From Brevibacillus brevis (GTDB taxonomy: Bacteria > Bacillota > Bacilli > Brevibacillales > Brevibacillaceae), in contig NZ_CP041767.1 in NCBI RefSeq assembly GCF_022026395.1, forward strand, positions 2,760,501 to 2,824,500: DNA of 64,000 nucleotides. Reading direction: 5' to 3'. Below, piece after piece: positions 53,422 through 62,760 of this stretch; the first letter of the stretch is position 1; each line of letters opens with the position of its first letter. Under the pieces are notes generated by a model, which was given only the letters and a program-made list of their open reading frames with translations, did not search any database and was not told the origin of the DNA. A program made the translations under genes and the position numbers.

Positions 53422-53512
53422 AGCTGGCATGTGAGACAACGTGTTCTACATAAAATGACGATGACACATCATGTCGCAAAAGGACTGATCTCGCATAAAA
53501 AGGGGGAGGAGA

Positions 53513-55462
53513 ATGGTTAGGCTGAATCCTTCAATGCGCATAAAAGTGAAGCGGGATACGGTTTATCTGCCTGATTCAGATGGGAGTGTATACTTTCGGA
53601 ACAACATCGGAACATTTCGAATGAAGGGGGATATGATTGATCGATGGGTTGACCAGCTCATGCCGATGTTTAATGGGGAGTACACGCTGGCCCAATTGAC
53701 TGACGATTTGCCGGAAGAATACCAGCAACAAATATACCAAGTGGCAGACACGCTTTTACAAAATCGATTTCTTCAAGACATCAGTCGAGAGAAGCCACAT
53801 GAACTATCGCCTGAAATCATGACGGCCTATGCAGAACAGATTGAATTTTTGGACCAGTTTGGCGGATCGGGTGGATATCTATTTCAAAAATATCGAACGG
53901 AAAAGGTACTAATCATTGGGGCAGGTTCCTTTCTCCTTTCTGTTGCCCACGCCTTGCTAGAATCAGGCTGCGTTCAATTCCATTACGTCATCACGAACGA
54001 AGCTCCTACGAATCGCGGGCGATTAGACGCCATCATCGAGCATGCTCGCAGGAAAGACGCGCAAGTCAAGCTGGAGGAGCTGAAACCAGCGTCGTGGGGC
54101 ATTGCAGAGTGGTCGGAGGCTATTGAGCCTTTCGCTGCTGTTTTGTACACCTCAGCGCAAGTAAGCAAGGATGAAATGAGCGTCATTCATTCCGCATGCA
54201 GAGAGAGGCAGAAAGTATTTGTTCCTGCCGTTTGTCTGATGCAAAAAGGAATAGCTGGACCGCTGATTAATCCCGAATCAGCCGCTTGCCTAGAATCGGC
54301 TTGGCGTCGTTTGCACCGACAGACTTTATGTGCGGATCCCGATCAACATCCATTTTCAATGACGGCAGCAGGGATACTGGCGAATATTGCAGTGTTCGAA
54401 TGGTTTAAACATGTGACTGGTGTCAATGAAGCGCAGAATGAAAACAAGGTGTATGTTCTGAATTTGGAGACATTGGAAGGAAGCTGGGGATCATTCCTGC
54501 CCCATCCGATGGTGAATAAAGAGATGTGCCTGGAGATATTGGATAGAAAAGAGCTTGAATCTCGACTAGCCGATAAGACAGAACCAAAGGAAGGACTACA
54601 GTCTGTGTTTCAGTCGTGGACCTCATCGGATACAGGAATTTTTCACAACTGGGATGAGGGTGAGCTCACGCAATTACCGCTCACACAGTGTATGGTTACA
54701 GCTGTCGATCCTGTCTCAGAAGGCCCGGCGGAGCTGATGTCGCCAGTTATCTGCCCTGGTTATACCCATGAAGAGGCACGTAGAGAAGCGGGGCTTCTTG
54801 GGGTAGAAATGTATGTTGGAAGATTGGTGAACCACCTTGCAACCACAGACGCTGCTTTCCGAGCTGTAGGAAATGGCAATATCGGAGTCGGCGCAGGGGA
54901 AACGCCAGCAGAAGGACTTAATCGTGCACTTCGACATTGCTTGACGATCATGTATACATCAGAAATGAAAGGGAGACAACCAACAGGACGACCAGTACGC
55001 GTTGACACGATTGCTGATGAACCATGCCAATTTTATGTCCGGTCACTTACTACGTTGGGTGAAAAACCAATAATTGCAAAGGGGTATGAGGTGTCCGGAT
55101 TTCCGGTGTATTGGGTGGGAACGCTCGCGGGTTGGTACGGGAGTATTGGCTTGCAGGAGCGAGATGCATTGCGATCAGCGCTGATGTTTGCCTTGCAACA
55201 GGTTCAGACTCCATCCAACCAAGTCTCTAAGTATGTCCTGACAGCGCAATCTGTTGGATTAACGGGTGAAGCCATCGAGCTTGCACTAAACAGCGTTCAG
55301 GAAGAATCGGAAAGAGCAGTATGGATACAAGCTCTCGAGGTGCTGGCCCTTCATCACCTTACTCCGCTAGTCATGAATGCCGCGATAGAGCCTTTCCTGG
55401 AAGAAGACCTTGGCGGTGTATTCGCCCTGCAGCTTTCGAGGGAGGTGCCCAATGACATCTGA
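53513..55462 (+). CDS. Putative thiazole-containing bacteriocin maturation protein (ThiF-like)
   Basis: A 649-residue protein matching the family that accompanies heterocycloanthracin-type YcaO genes. The N-terminus (about 1-100) is winged-helix-like (FRNNIGTFRMKGDMIDRWVDQL) and may bind the leader peptide. A nucleotide-binding-like motif VLIIGAGSFLLSV follows near residue 130, resembling ThiF/E1 folds but without the Cys pairs of a zinc site. The C-terminal part is long and uncharacterised. It probably works with the YcaO protein in precursor recognition or cyclisation. ATG start after AGGGGGAGG. It overlaps the next gene by 11 bases. Confidence 0.85.
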   Translation: MVRLNPSMRIKVKRDTVYLPDSDGSVYFRNNIGTFRMKGDMIDRWVDQLMPMFNGEYTLAQLTDDLPEEYQQQIYQVADTLLQNRFLQDISREKPHELSPEIMTAYAEQIEFLDQFGGSGGYLFQKYRTEKVLIIGAGSFLLSVAHALLESGCVQFHYVITNEAPTNRGRLDAIIEHARRKDAQVKLEELKPASWGIAEWSEAIEPFAAVLYTSAQVSKDEMSVIHSACRERQKVFVPAVCLMQKGIAGPLINPESAACLESAWRRLHRQTLCADPDQHPFSMTAAGILANIAVFEWFKHVTGVNEAQNENKVYVLNLETLEGSWGSFLPHPMVNKEMCLEILDRKELESRLADKTEPKEGLQSVFQSWTSSDTGIFHNWDEGELTQLPLTQCMVTAVDPVSEGPAELMSPVICPGYTHEEARREAGLLGVEMYVGRLVNHLATTDAAFRAVGNGNIGVGAGETPAEGLNRALRHCLTIMYTSEMKGRQPTGRPVRVDTIADEPCQFYVRSLTTLGEKPIIAKGYEVSGFPVYWVGTLAGWYGSIGLQERDALRSALMFALQQVQTPSNQVSKYVLTAQSVGLTGEAIELALNSVQEESERAVWIQALEVLALHHLTPLVMNAAIEPFLEEDLGGVFALQLSREVPNDI

Positions 55463-57392
55463 TATTCTGCTTATCGGAGACGGAGTACTGGCAGAGCTGG
55501 TTTCGGAACGTTTGAGAAAGGACTATCGTGTGTGGCACAGTGAAACCATGGAGTCGGCGACAAGTCGAGCTGATTTGGCTCTCCTGTTACACGATACGTA
55601 CCATCCTGCCTTGCATTTGCAGGCAGAAAAACATTTTCGGCAAACAAATATCCCATGGCTACGCGGCTTTGTTTCATTCGGGGAGGCCATCGTAGGCCCG
55701 TTGGTTCGTCCAGGTCAAACAGGCTGCTCCCAGTGTGCAGATATGCGGCGACTGATGGCGGGACGCGATCGCAAAGAGATGTGGAAGGTACAACACATGC
55801 TGAGTGAAAAAGGTGGCATACCCCGTGACCCGTGGGCATCCCGTTCAGGATTGTTACAGGTGGCATACCATGTAAGCGCGGAAGTTGATCGTATAGGAGA
55901 CGGCAGGCAAGCCCAGTTTTCAGGGCATATCCAGTTCATTGATTTGCAAACATTGACAAGCACGCGCCACTTCTTTTTGCCGAATCCGTTATGTCCGGTA
56001 TGCAGTCAGTTACCTGAGGATTCCGAAGAGCAGGCGAGGATACGTTTGAAGCCTATCGTAAAACAAAGCCCGGACAGCTATCGGACCAAACCCATTGCCG
56101 AGTTGAAACAAGCACTTTCCACCGAATATTTGGATTCCCGTACTGGGTTTTTGAATGGGAAAATGCGTGATCTTGTCTCTGTGTTCGCAGATGTTAGTGT
56201 CAATCTGCCGTTATTTTCGCATGACGAGGGTACGGCAGGTAGATCTGTTTCATACGCGGATAGTGAGATAACGGCGATTCTGGAAGGAATGGAAAGATAT
56301 TGCGGGCTGATGCCGCGTGGCAAGCGGACGATGGTACGCGACTGCTACGCAAACCTTGCACCGAATGCCCTTGACCCGACGACGGCGGGAACCCATTCAG
56401 AAGAGCAGTATGCCCTGCCTGATTTTCCGTTTCAGCCGTTTGATCCCAAGCGGGAAATGAACTGGGTATGGGGGTATTCTTTTAAAGAAGAGCGACCCAT
56501 TCTTGTACCAGAACTCATGGCCTACTATAGTATGGGATTCGGGGAGGGAGTTGTATTTGAGACCTCCAATGGCTGTGCATTAGGTGGCAGTTTGGAGGAG
56601 GCGATCTTTTACGGCATCCTCGAAGTGGTGGAGCGAGATGCTTTTTTGTTGACCTGGTATGCCAAATTGCCATTGCCGCGACTCGATCCCGCTACGGTCA
56701 ATGATCGGGAATTGCTTCTGTTGATCGATCGGATGCAGACCGTTACCAATTACGATTTGTACTTGTTCGATGCGACCATGGAAAATGGAATTCCTGCTGT
56801 ATGGACGATTGCGAAAAACCGTGGAGTGGAAGGCCTGCACCTTATTTGTGCAGCAGGAGCGCATCCAGACCCTATCCGCGCGGTAAAAAGCTCCATTTTC
56901 GAAACGGCTGCCATGCTCATGACCTTGACAGACAAGTACGAAGCAAACCGAGACAAATACTTGCGTATGCTCCATGATTCGTCCTTGGTGAAAAAGATGG
57001 ACGATCATGCGATGCTTTACAGCTTGCCGGAAGCAGCGGAGCGCTTATCCTTTCTTATAGATGATTCACGTCCGATGGTGTCATTCGCTGAACGCTTTCC
57101 TAGAAGAAACCAAAATCGTGATCTAACAGACGATTTGCGGGAGTTGCTCGGTGTGTTCCAAAAGGTAGATCTCGATGTCATTGTGGTGGATCAAACGACA
57201 CCAGAGGTAGGGCGCCACGGCTTATCTTGCGTGCGTGTATTGATTCCTGGCATGCTTCCGATGACTTTTGGCCATCATCTCACGCGAGTAACGGGATTGA
57301 AAAGAGTATTGGAGGTCCCTGTGAAACTGGGTTACGCGAAACAACCACTGCGTGTAGACGAGTTGAATCCTTTTCCGCATCCGTTTCCATAA
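55452..57392 (+). CDS. TOMM cyclodehydratase, ocin-ThiF-like N-domain fused to YcaO
   Basis: A 646-residue fusion. Residues about 1-220 form an E1/ThiF-like domain with two Cys pairs (CSQC and CPVC) that can hold one zinc. Residues about 235-646 form the YcaO domain with the ATP-binding Glu-rich segments SEITAILEGMERY and EEAIFYGILEVVERD. The C-terminus ends in PFPHPFP, a PxPxP-type tail required in many azoline-forming YcaO enzymes. It activates backbone amides with ATP and cyclises Cys/Ser/Thr of the precursor. AGGGAGG precedes ATG 55452, inside the end of the upstream gene. Confidence 0.93.
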   Translation: MTSDILLIGDGVLAELVSERLRKDYRVWHSETMESATSRADLALLLHDTYHPALHLQAEKHFRQTNIPWLRGFVSFGEAIVGPLVRPGQTGCSQCADMRRLMAGRDRKEMWKVQHMLSEKGGIPRDPWASRSGLLQVAYHVSAEVDRIGDGRQAQFSGHIQFIDLQTLTSTRHFFLPNPLCPVCSQLPEDSEEQARIRLKPIVKQSPDSYRTKPIAELKQALSTEYLDSRTGFLNGKMRDLVSVFADVSVNLPLFSHDEGTAGRSVSYADSEITAILEGMERYCGLMPRGKRTMVRDCYANLAPNALDPTTAGTHSEEQYALPDFPFQPFDPKREMNWVWGYSFKEERPILVPELMAYYSMGFGEGVVFETSNGCALGGSLEEAIFYGILEVVERDAFLLTWYAKLPLPRLDPATVNDRELLLLIDRMQTVTNYDLYLFDATMENGIPAVWTIAKNRGVEGLHLICAAGAHPDPIRAVKSSIFETAAMLMTLTDKYEANRDKYLRMLHDSSLVKKMDDHAMLYSLPEAAERLSFLIDDSRPMVSFAERFPRRNQNRDLTDDLRELLGVFQKVDLDVIVVDQTTPEVGRHGLSCVRVLIPGMLPMTFGHHLTRVTGLKRVLEVPVKLGYAKQPLRVDELNPFPHPFP

Positions 57393-57414
57393 CATGCATC
57401 TGGGAGTGAGCCGG

Positions 57415-59025
57415 ATGAGCCTCGAAAATTTCTTGTACCGCCTTCATTTTGATACAGAAAACGCCAGGTCAAGTGATAGTGAAGTGGATTGGGGGGATGC
57501 GCCACTTACATACAAAGTGTACAGGGGGCTACCTGTCATTCCATTGCCAGAAGATATTCCTTTTTCACTTGTAGATCAAACGGTTTCACAAGAAATGTCT
57601 CTTCCTCAATTGGGCGCTTGGTTATGGTATAGCTACGGACTGATCCAAATCAGCCAATCGTTGGTAACCACGACTTCGGCAGATGCAGAATCTGAGTCGT
57701 TTTGGCCGCTTGTAACGAATCGAAGACCTGTTCCATCTGGGGGAGGGCTCTATCCGAGTGAGCTGTACGTGTATGTGAAGCTATCGAGTATTCCTCCAGG
57801 TCTATACCACTACGATGTGGCTCATCACAGACTCGTACAGTTGCGCGAAGGGAATTTTGATCACGTCCTTAGCCGAGCGCTTGGTGGCAGTTGTCCGGTA
57901 CATGCATGCTTTGGAGTTGCTTTCGTATCCATCTATTTTTGGAAGAACTTTTTTAAGTATGATGAGTTTTCCTATCGATTGCAGGGCCTCGATGCTGGTG
58001 TACTGCTTGGGCAATTGCAGGAAATGGCAAGCCAGCTCGGCGTGACGACTTCGGTACACTACCAGTTCCTGGATAGAGCGTTGAATACACTGCTAGGATT
58101 GTCTGCCGATCAAGAGAGTGTCTACGCGGTAGTCCCCTTATCGCTTCAAACAGAAGGGGGAAGGTATTCGCACTCACCGGCACAATGGACAGAACGAGAA
58201 GAGGAAGAGACAGCAAGCGAGCTAATCAGAGAACTGCCTGAGCAAAAGCATGTGCACGTGATGCGATCAAAAAGAATGAGGCAATATCCTGCACTTCTGC
58301 AAATGAATGAAGCTGCCATGCAGGCATCTACCTATGCATTTAGACGATATTCGGATCAGTTGGAAAGCAAGTGGCCTCGTCATTTTGATGAGCGAATCCT
58401 TCTCCCGCGTTTGCAGAAACCAAGCTATGATCTGGCGCAATATTGCCGGGAGCGTTTTTCACCGGAAATGGACTTTGTCAAGAGGAAAACAGACCTGAAT
58501 CAGGTAGCGCGTATCATGGAAATGACGATGAGTGCTCTATCGTATGGCAATGATTTGGGAAATAATCAGGAAGCAGCTTGTAGAAGGCTATCTCTCTATG
58601 TAAGCATTCATCAGGTCGAAGGGATGCAAGATGGGGCATATGCATACGAACCACGGGAGCACGCGCTTTATCCGATTGTATATGGAGATTTACGAGCACG
58701 CCTTCAAGACGGGATGACTCTGGACAACGTAAATTTGTATCAAGTGCCGCTCTGCTTTCATGTGGCGGGGAAACGTGATCATCTGATCAATGAGTTGGGT
58801 TATCGAGGGTATCGCATTCAGCAGATGGAGGCGGGAATCGTCGTGCATCACTTGCTTTTGGCAGCGTTCACGTGTGGAATGGGTGGTCATCCGCTACTCG
58901 GATTTGACGTGGAGAATTGCGATGATCTTTACAAGCTAGAGACCGAAGAGAAAACCTGCTTGATTCAAATTCCGGTCGGGCACTATCGCCCCCGCGCCAG
59001 ATTTCAGACCGGGCTTCATGGATAA
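57415..59025 (+). CDS. SagB-type azoline dehydrogenase (two nitroreductase-like domains)
   Basis: A 536-residue protein with two nitroreductase-fold halves. The first (about 60-260) has RRPVPSGGGLYPSELYVYV, the FMN-binding SagB signature. The second (about 360-530) has SYGNDLGNNQEAACRRLSLYV and AAFTCGMGGHPLLGFDVE and may have lost part of the cofactor site. It should oxidise azolines to aromatic azoles using FMN. ATG 57415 has GGGAG upstream; the frame is open slightly earlier. It is the last gene of the locus. No exporter or immunity gene is adjacent. Confidence 0.92.
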   Translation: MSLENFLYRLHFDTENARSSDSEVDWGDAPLTYKVYRGLPVIPLPEDIPFSLVDQTVSQEMSLPQLGAWLWYSYGLIQISQSLVTTTSADAESESFWPLVTNRRPVPSGGGLYPSELYVYVKLSSIPPGLYHYDVAHHRLVQLREGNFDHVLSRALGGSCPVHACFGVAFVSIYFWKNFFKYDEFSYRLQGLDAGVLLGQLQEMASQLGVTTSVHYQFLDRALNTLLGLSADQESVYAVVPLSLQTEGGRYSHSPAQWTEREEEETASELIRELPEQKHVHVMRSKRMRQYPALLQMNEAAMQASTYAFRRYSDQLESKWPRHFDERILLPRLQKPSYDLAQYCRERFSPEMDFVKRKTDLNQVARIMEMTMSALSYGNDLGNNQEAACRRLSLYVSIHQVEGMQDGAYAYEPREHALYPIVYGDLRARLQDGMTLDNVNLYQVPLCFHVAGKRDHLINELGYRGYRIQQMEAGIVVHHLLLAAFTCGMGGHPLLGFDVENCDDLYKLETEEKTCLIQIPVGHYRPRARFQTGLHG

Positions 59026-59033
59026 AAACGTGG

Positions 59034-59062
59034 AAGACCCGAGTCTCGTTGACCCGGGTCTT
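59034..59062. terminator. Bidirectional terminator ending the TOMM locus
   Basis: AAGACCCG (59034-59041) pairs with CGGGTCTT (59055-59062). It lies between the convergent SagB and aminotransferase-fusion genes, with a U-run on the minus-strand side (from AAAAACG). Confidence 0.8.
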
Positions 59063-59065
59063 GTA

Positions 59066-60811
59066 TTATGCTCGTATAATGGCTTTGATACCTTGAATGA
59101 AACGGTCCATTTCCTCGTGGGTATTATACGGTGCCAGCCCCGCTCGTATCCAGCCGCCACTTTCATTGATTCCCAAACAATTGGCGAGTGTTGTCGCATA
59201 AAAGTCCCCATTCGCAACGAATATGCTATGCTCCTCACACAATCGCTCACATACTTCTTGAGGAGAAAACCCTTCGATCCGAAAAGCGATCGTCGGTGTT
59301 TTCGGTACATCTTCACCTGCTTGATAAATGGTGACATCCTTCATTGCGCCAAGTTCTTTTCGGAGCTTTTCTGCCAGCTGATTTTCATAAGCTTCGATTC
59401 CCTCGTAACCTGAGCGGATTTTTTCTGGGAAGTTATCACCGAGACCAAGTGATGCAACAAATTCGATAGCGGGTCTGATTCCTGCGATCCCTTCATGATT
59501 TTGTGTTCCGGTCTCCAGTTTATCTGGATAAGAAGAAGGAGCGGGAACCAATTTGTAAACATCGAGTGCTTCAAAAATTTCTTTGCGGATGACAGCGATT
59601 CCGACATGTGGACCAAAAAATTTGTAAGCGGAACAGAGCAGGATATCGGCTCCAATCTCGTCACGATGGATGGAGAAGTGAGGGGCCGCATGCACGGCGT
59701 CGACAGCAACAACAACTCCTTTTGCGCGTGCTTTTTGGGAAATGGCAGCGAGATCATGGATCGTTCCGACAGCATTGGAAGCAAGCCCGACTGCCAAAAG
59801 TCTGGTTCTGGAAGTAAGGAGGGTATCGAGTTCATCTTGTTGTAACGTAAGTGTCTCTTTGTTCACCTTCAACCACCGAACGATCATTCCGCGATCAGCG
59901 GCAACGGTCAGCCACGGGTCTACATTGGCGCGGTGATCCATCTCGGAGACGATAATCTCATCCCCTTCTTTCCAATGCCGACCTAATGCACGAGCAATGG
60001 CAAAGGTCAGGGTGGTCATATTCGCACCAAAAGCAACCTCTAGCGGCCTTACGTGGAAGAGATCGGCTACGGCTTGCTTGGCATCTGCCAGAATGGCTTC
60101 TGTCTCCTTGCTCGTTGGAAAGGAGCCATGTAAATTCGCTCCACCGTTCGCCATATAGTGATAGATCGCGTCCATGGAGGATTTTACGACTTGCGAGCCG
60201 CCTGGACCATCCAGATAAACAACTGGCTTGCCTTTGTACGTTCGTTGAAGTGCGGGGAATTGCTCTCGGACTTTTTCAATGGGGAAATGTCCTGATGTAA
60301 CTTCTAATCGCCAATCATTCGAGCGCATAAAACTTCCAGGAGGGTATTCAAAGGTGCATTCTGATTGCAGAGTGAAACCGAGCTTTCGGCAAATGGCATT
60401 CGAGGCAGGATTGTCCACGGAGGGGAAGGCATGAATAAACTTGTGTCTCTGTTCTTGGTTGATGTGTGCGATGAGTGAGGCTAAAGCCGCTGAGGCTATC
60501 CCTTTCCCTTGATAAGGGGGCAGGACGCTCCAGCCTACTTCGTATACGTTTTCTCCTTGCCAGATGCGGTCCCAATAGCCGATGCTTCCGACAGGGGTGT
60601 GATCTGGAAGCAGAACGATGCTGAACATCTTGCTGGTAAGCTGTCCGTCTTTATTGACGTATCGTTCGTGCCGAGCAAGGAGCTGTTCCTCCGTCTCTGG
60701 GCCTCCAAGATGCTCCATCATGGCTGGCGCATTCAAAAGACGCAGCAAGGAAAGATCGTGATCCGCCCAGGGCTGAATGCGGACAAGCGCAGTGTTTAGC
60801 GTTGTAGACAT
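59066..60811 (-). CDS. Fusion of GNAT acetyltransferase and class-V aminotransferase (cysteine desulfurase-like)
   Basis: A 581-residue two-domain protein. Residues about 1-180 form a RimJ/RimL-like GNAT domain (LPPYQGKGIASAALASLI, NPASNAICRKLGF). Residues about 195-581 form a fold-type I PLP enzyme like the cysteine desulfurase-like subgroup typified by VC1184 (VYLDGPGGSQVV; PLP lysine in CSAYKFFGPHVG). The mobile-loop Cys of true desulfurases is not evident, so desulfurase activity is doubtful. ATG 60811 follows AAGGAG; an in-frame ATG at 60856 has none. It is convergent with the TOMM locus; a functional link is not shown. Confidence 0.87.
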   Translation of the reverse strand: MSTTLNTALVRIQPWADHDLSLLRLLNAPAMMEHLGGPETEEQLLARHERYVNKDGQLTSKMFSIVLLPDHTPVGSIGYWDRIWQGENVYEVGWSVLPPYQGKGIASAALASLIAHINQEQRHKFIHAFPSVDNPASNAICRKLGFTLQSECTFEYPPGSFMRSNDWRLEVTSGHFPIEKVREQFPALQRTYKGKPVVYLDGPGGSQVVKSSMDAIYHYMANGGANLHGSFPTSKETEAILADAKQAVADLFHVRPLEVAFGANMTTLTFAIARALGRHWKEGDEIIVSEMDHRANVDPWLTVAADRGMIVRWLKVNKETLTLQQDELDTLLTSRTRLLAVGLASNAVGTIHDLAAISQKARAKGVVVAVDAVHAAPHFSIHRDEIGADILLCSAYKFFGPHVGIAVIRKEIFEALDVYKLVPAPSSYPDKLETGTQNHEGIAGIRPAIEFVASLGLGDNFPEKIRSGYEGIEAYENQLAEKLRKELGAMKDVTIYQAGEDVPKTPTIAFRIEGFSPQEVCERLCEEHSIFVANGDFYATTLANCLGINESGGWIRAGLAPYNTHEEMDRFIQGIKAIIRA

Positions 60812-60934
60812 TTTTTCACTCCTTATCGACTGGATGTCCGTTGTGTCTATCATCATTCGTTATCTCTCATTATTCGAAAAAAATTCCAATTAATCAATCT
60901 TCTATTCGTTCTCAGAAAGAGTGTTGGAAAATCA

Positions 60935-60943
60935 TGCTATAAT
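60935..60943 (+). promoter_or_regulatory. Extended -10 promoter of the RimL-like gene
   Basis: TGCTATAAT: consensus TATAAT at 60938-60943 with upstream TG. It lies about 150 bases before the start codon at 61091. No strong -35. Confidence 0.55.
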
Positions 60944-61090
60944 GGTGATGCCCGAGCGATTCTTATTATCGGAGTATGGAAAGAGAAGCTGAGGTGTAGG
61001 AATAGACCCTTTCTGAAAAGACATATGTCGAGTAAATCCAACGTAAATATTTTCACCGATAATAAAGGAAAGAGGAAGGGGTACCTGTCC

Positions 61091-61600
61091 ATGAATGAAA
61101 AAAGCATTCATACACAACGGCTCAAATTGATTCCATTTACACATAGAATAGCGACGAATATTTTGCATGAAAATTACGAAGAGTTATTGGCTATGGGGCT
61201 TACATTAGGCGAAGGCTGGCCTGATGCGGATGCGATGGAAAGCATACCCAAAATCATCAAGGCACTCGAACGCACAGGGGAACCAACTGGATTTGAATCG
61301 TGGATGATCATTACAAAAGATGGCAGGAAGATCATCGGTGATGTAGGATTCAAAGGAGTCCCGAATCCCGAAGGAGAAGTGGACATCGGCTATGGAATTG
61401 TTGAAGCCGAGCGAAAAAAAGGCTACGCGTACGAGGCGGCTGAAGGCTTGACGGATTGGGCGCTGTTGCAGCCAGATGTGAAAAAGATTACGGCAAGGTG
61501 CTTGCTAGCTAACATAGATTCCGCAAAATTATTAGTCAAGCTGGGCTTTTCAGAAATTAAGAGGGACGAAGCAATGATTTACTGGTATAGGCAGAAATAA
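61091..61600 (+). CDS. GNAT family N-acetyltransferase (RimJ/RimL-like)
   Basis: A 169-residue GNAT protein starting MNEKSIHTQRLKLIPF, typical of the RimL group. The acetyl-CoA site lies around ERKKGYAYEAAEGLTDWAL, and the C-terminal NIDSAKLLVKLGF element is normal. The substrate could be a protein N-terminus or a small amine. ATG 61091 follows GAGGAAGGGG; the frame is open upstream to 61025 without a ribosome site. It is monocistronic. Confidence 0.9.
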   Translation: MNEKSIHTQRLKLIPFTHRIATNILHENYEELLAMGLTLGEGWPDADAMESIPKIIKALERTGEPTGFESWMIITKDGRKIIGDVGFKGVPNPEGEVDIGYGIVEAERKKGYAYEAAEGLTDWALLQPDVKKITARCLLANIDSAKLLVKLGFSEIKRDEAMIYWYRQK

Positions 61601-61630
61601 TAGCACTCCTGAACAGAATCAGAGTTTCAC

Positions 61631-61670
61631 ACGAAAAAAAGGACGCACACATGGCAGTCCTTTTTTTCGT
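61631..61670. terminator. Bidirectional terminator
   Basis: A 14-bp perfect stem (ACGAAAAAAAGGAC, 61631-61644, with 61657-61670). It serves the RimL-like gene and the convergent minus-strand gene ending at 61679. Confidence 0.9.
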
Positions 61671-61678
61671 GGAGAACA

Positions 61679-62506
61679 TCAGTTGCTGGAATTTTCTATG
61701 GGAACGTTGTAGATATGTTTCGTGCCATCTTTATACGTTACTTCGAGTATTCCTGATTGAAGGGACGGGCCTTTTGCTTTTACTTTTTTCTTCGTGGAGA
61801 ACTCTCCTGACTTCGAGTCGATTCGCAACGTAATGACCGTATTGAAGACTTGAATGGTTACGCGCTTGATTTCTTTATTCGAGACTTTCCCTGTCACTTC
61901 GATTTGGTAATACGATTTAGGGAGCTCACTTGATTCAGCATGGAGCTCAATCTCATCTGGATGGAGAGCCAGCTCTGGAAGAAATTTCGTCTGCATCTTT
62001 ACAATTTCCTCTTTGCGTTCCTTATCTTCAGGTCCTATGAGGATGTGTACGTAAGAGTTTAACTGAAAATAGTCTGGCGTTAGATCACTCGGCAGTTCGT
62101 CTGTTCGGAAATATTCATCTTGCTCCAATGTTCTCCCGGGCTTTAAGGTTTTTTCCTTGATGTCCGGTGTACAGGCAGGTTCGTCTTCAGGGTAGGGAAG
62201 CTCCCAAGAGTCTCCAGAGGCAAACGCTTCAAGTTGATTTGTTACACCATAGCAATGACCAGTCGTGTAGGTAATTGGCTTCCGCGAAATATTCGTGACA
62301 ATCGTATTTACGTGGTACATTGGTGAGTCGTATTTAGGATTGTCGATTTCGGTAACGGTTACTTGAAACCGAAGTCCTTCTTTCTTAAATGGTTTGTCAA
62401 TGAAAAACATGCCGGTTGCTTTTGGTACGGCCGCGTTTACATTAACGGCGCCAGCAGTCATAACCAGCAAAAAACATACGAGTGAATAGACAATCTTGCG
62501 AAACAC
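61679..62506 (-). CDS. Secreted hypothetical protein
   Basis: About 275 residues with a Sec signal peptide (FRKIVYSLVCFLLVMTAGA, cleavage likely after VNA-A near residue 24). The mature part is beta-rich and acidic, with no recognisable catalytic motif. The segment GLRFQVTVTEIDNPKYDSP, followed by NTIVTNISRKPI, resembles an extracellular immunoglobulin-like domain, but I cannot name a family. GTG 62506 has GAGGAGGT upstream; two other in-frame starts lie earlier without such spacing. Confidence 0.75.
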   Translation of the reverse strand: MFRKIVYSLVCFLLVMTAGAVNVNAAVPKATGMFFIDKPFKKEGLRFQVTVTEIDNPKYDSPMYHVNTIVTNISRKPITYTTGHCYGVTNQLEAFASGDSWELPYPEDEPACTPDIKEKTLKPGRTLEQDEYFRTDELPSDLTPDYFQLNSYVHILIGPEDKERKEEIVKMQTKFLPELALHPDEIELHAESSELPKSYYQIEVTGKVSNKEIKRVTIQVFNTVITLRIDSKSGEFSTKKKVKAKGPSLQSGILEVTYKDGTKHIYNVPIENSSN

Positions 62507-62760
62507 ACAGTTCACCTCCTCACGATTCGTTTTTGAAAAATGTGCATGGAGGCACCTTTTTAATATTCCATATATTACCTCTCTTTGCAATGTTTTTTGC
62601 TCAGGAATATTTTAAATGAAAATTTTCAAAGGAAAGGTAACCCAAGACTTCCTTCTTTCGTATTGAAATAAAGGAAAAGATTATCGCTTTTCATTGAACT
62701 ATGCAACGCGTCTCTCTATACTGGAGAGATAAGCATTGGTAAATAATTGTGAGGGATAGC

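Noticed and set aside
53114..53439. Low-complexity ORFs on other frames over the bacteriocin precursor (Ala/Thr- or Val-rich)
   Set aside because: They are frame shadows of the repetitive Cys core; only the 53104 frame has a good ribosome site and a family match.
59066..60811. True SufS/NifS cysteine desulfurase
   Set aside because: No active-site loop Cys is evident and no SufU or iron-sulfur genes adjoin, so it is labelled desulfurase-like only.
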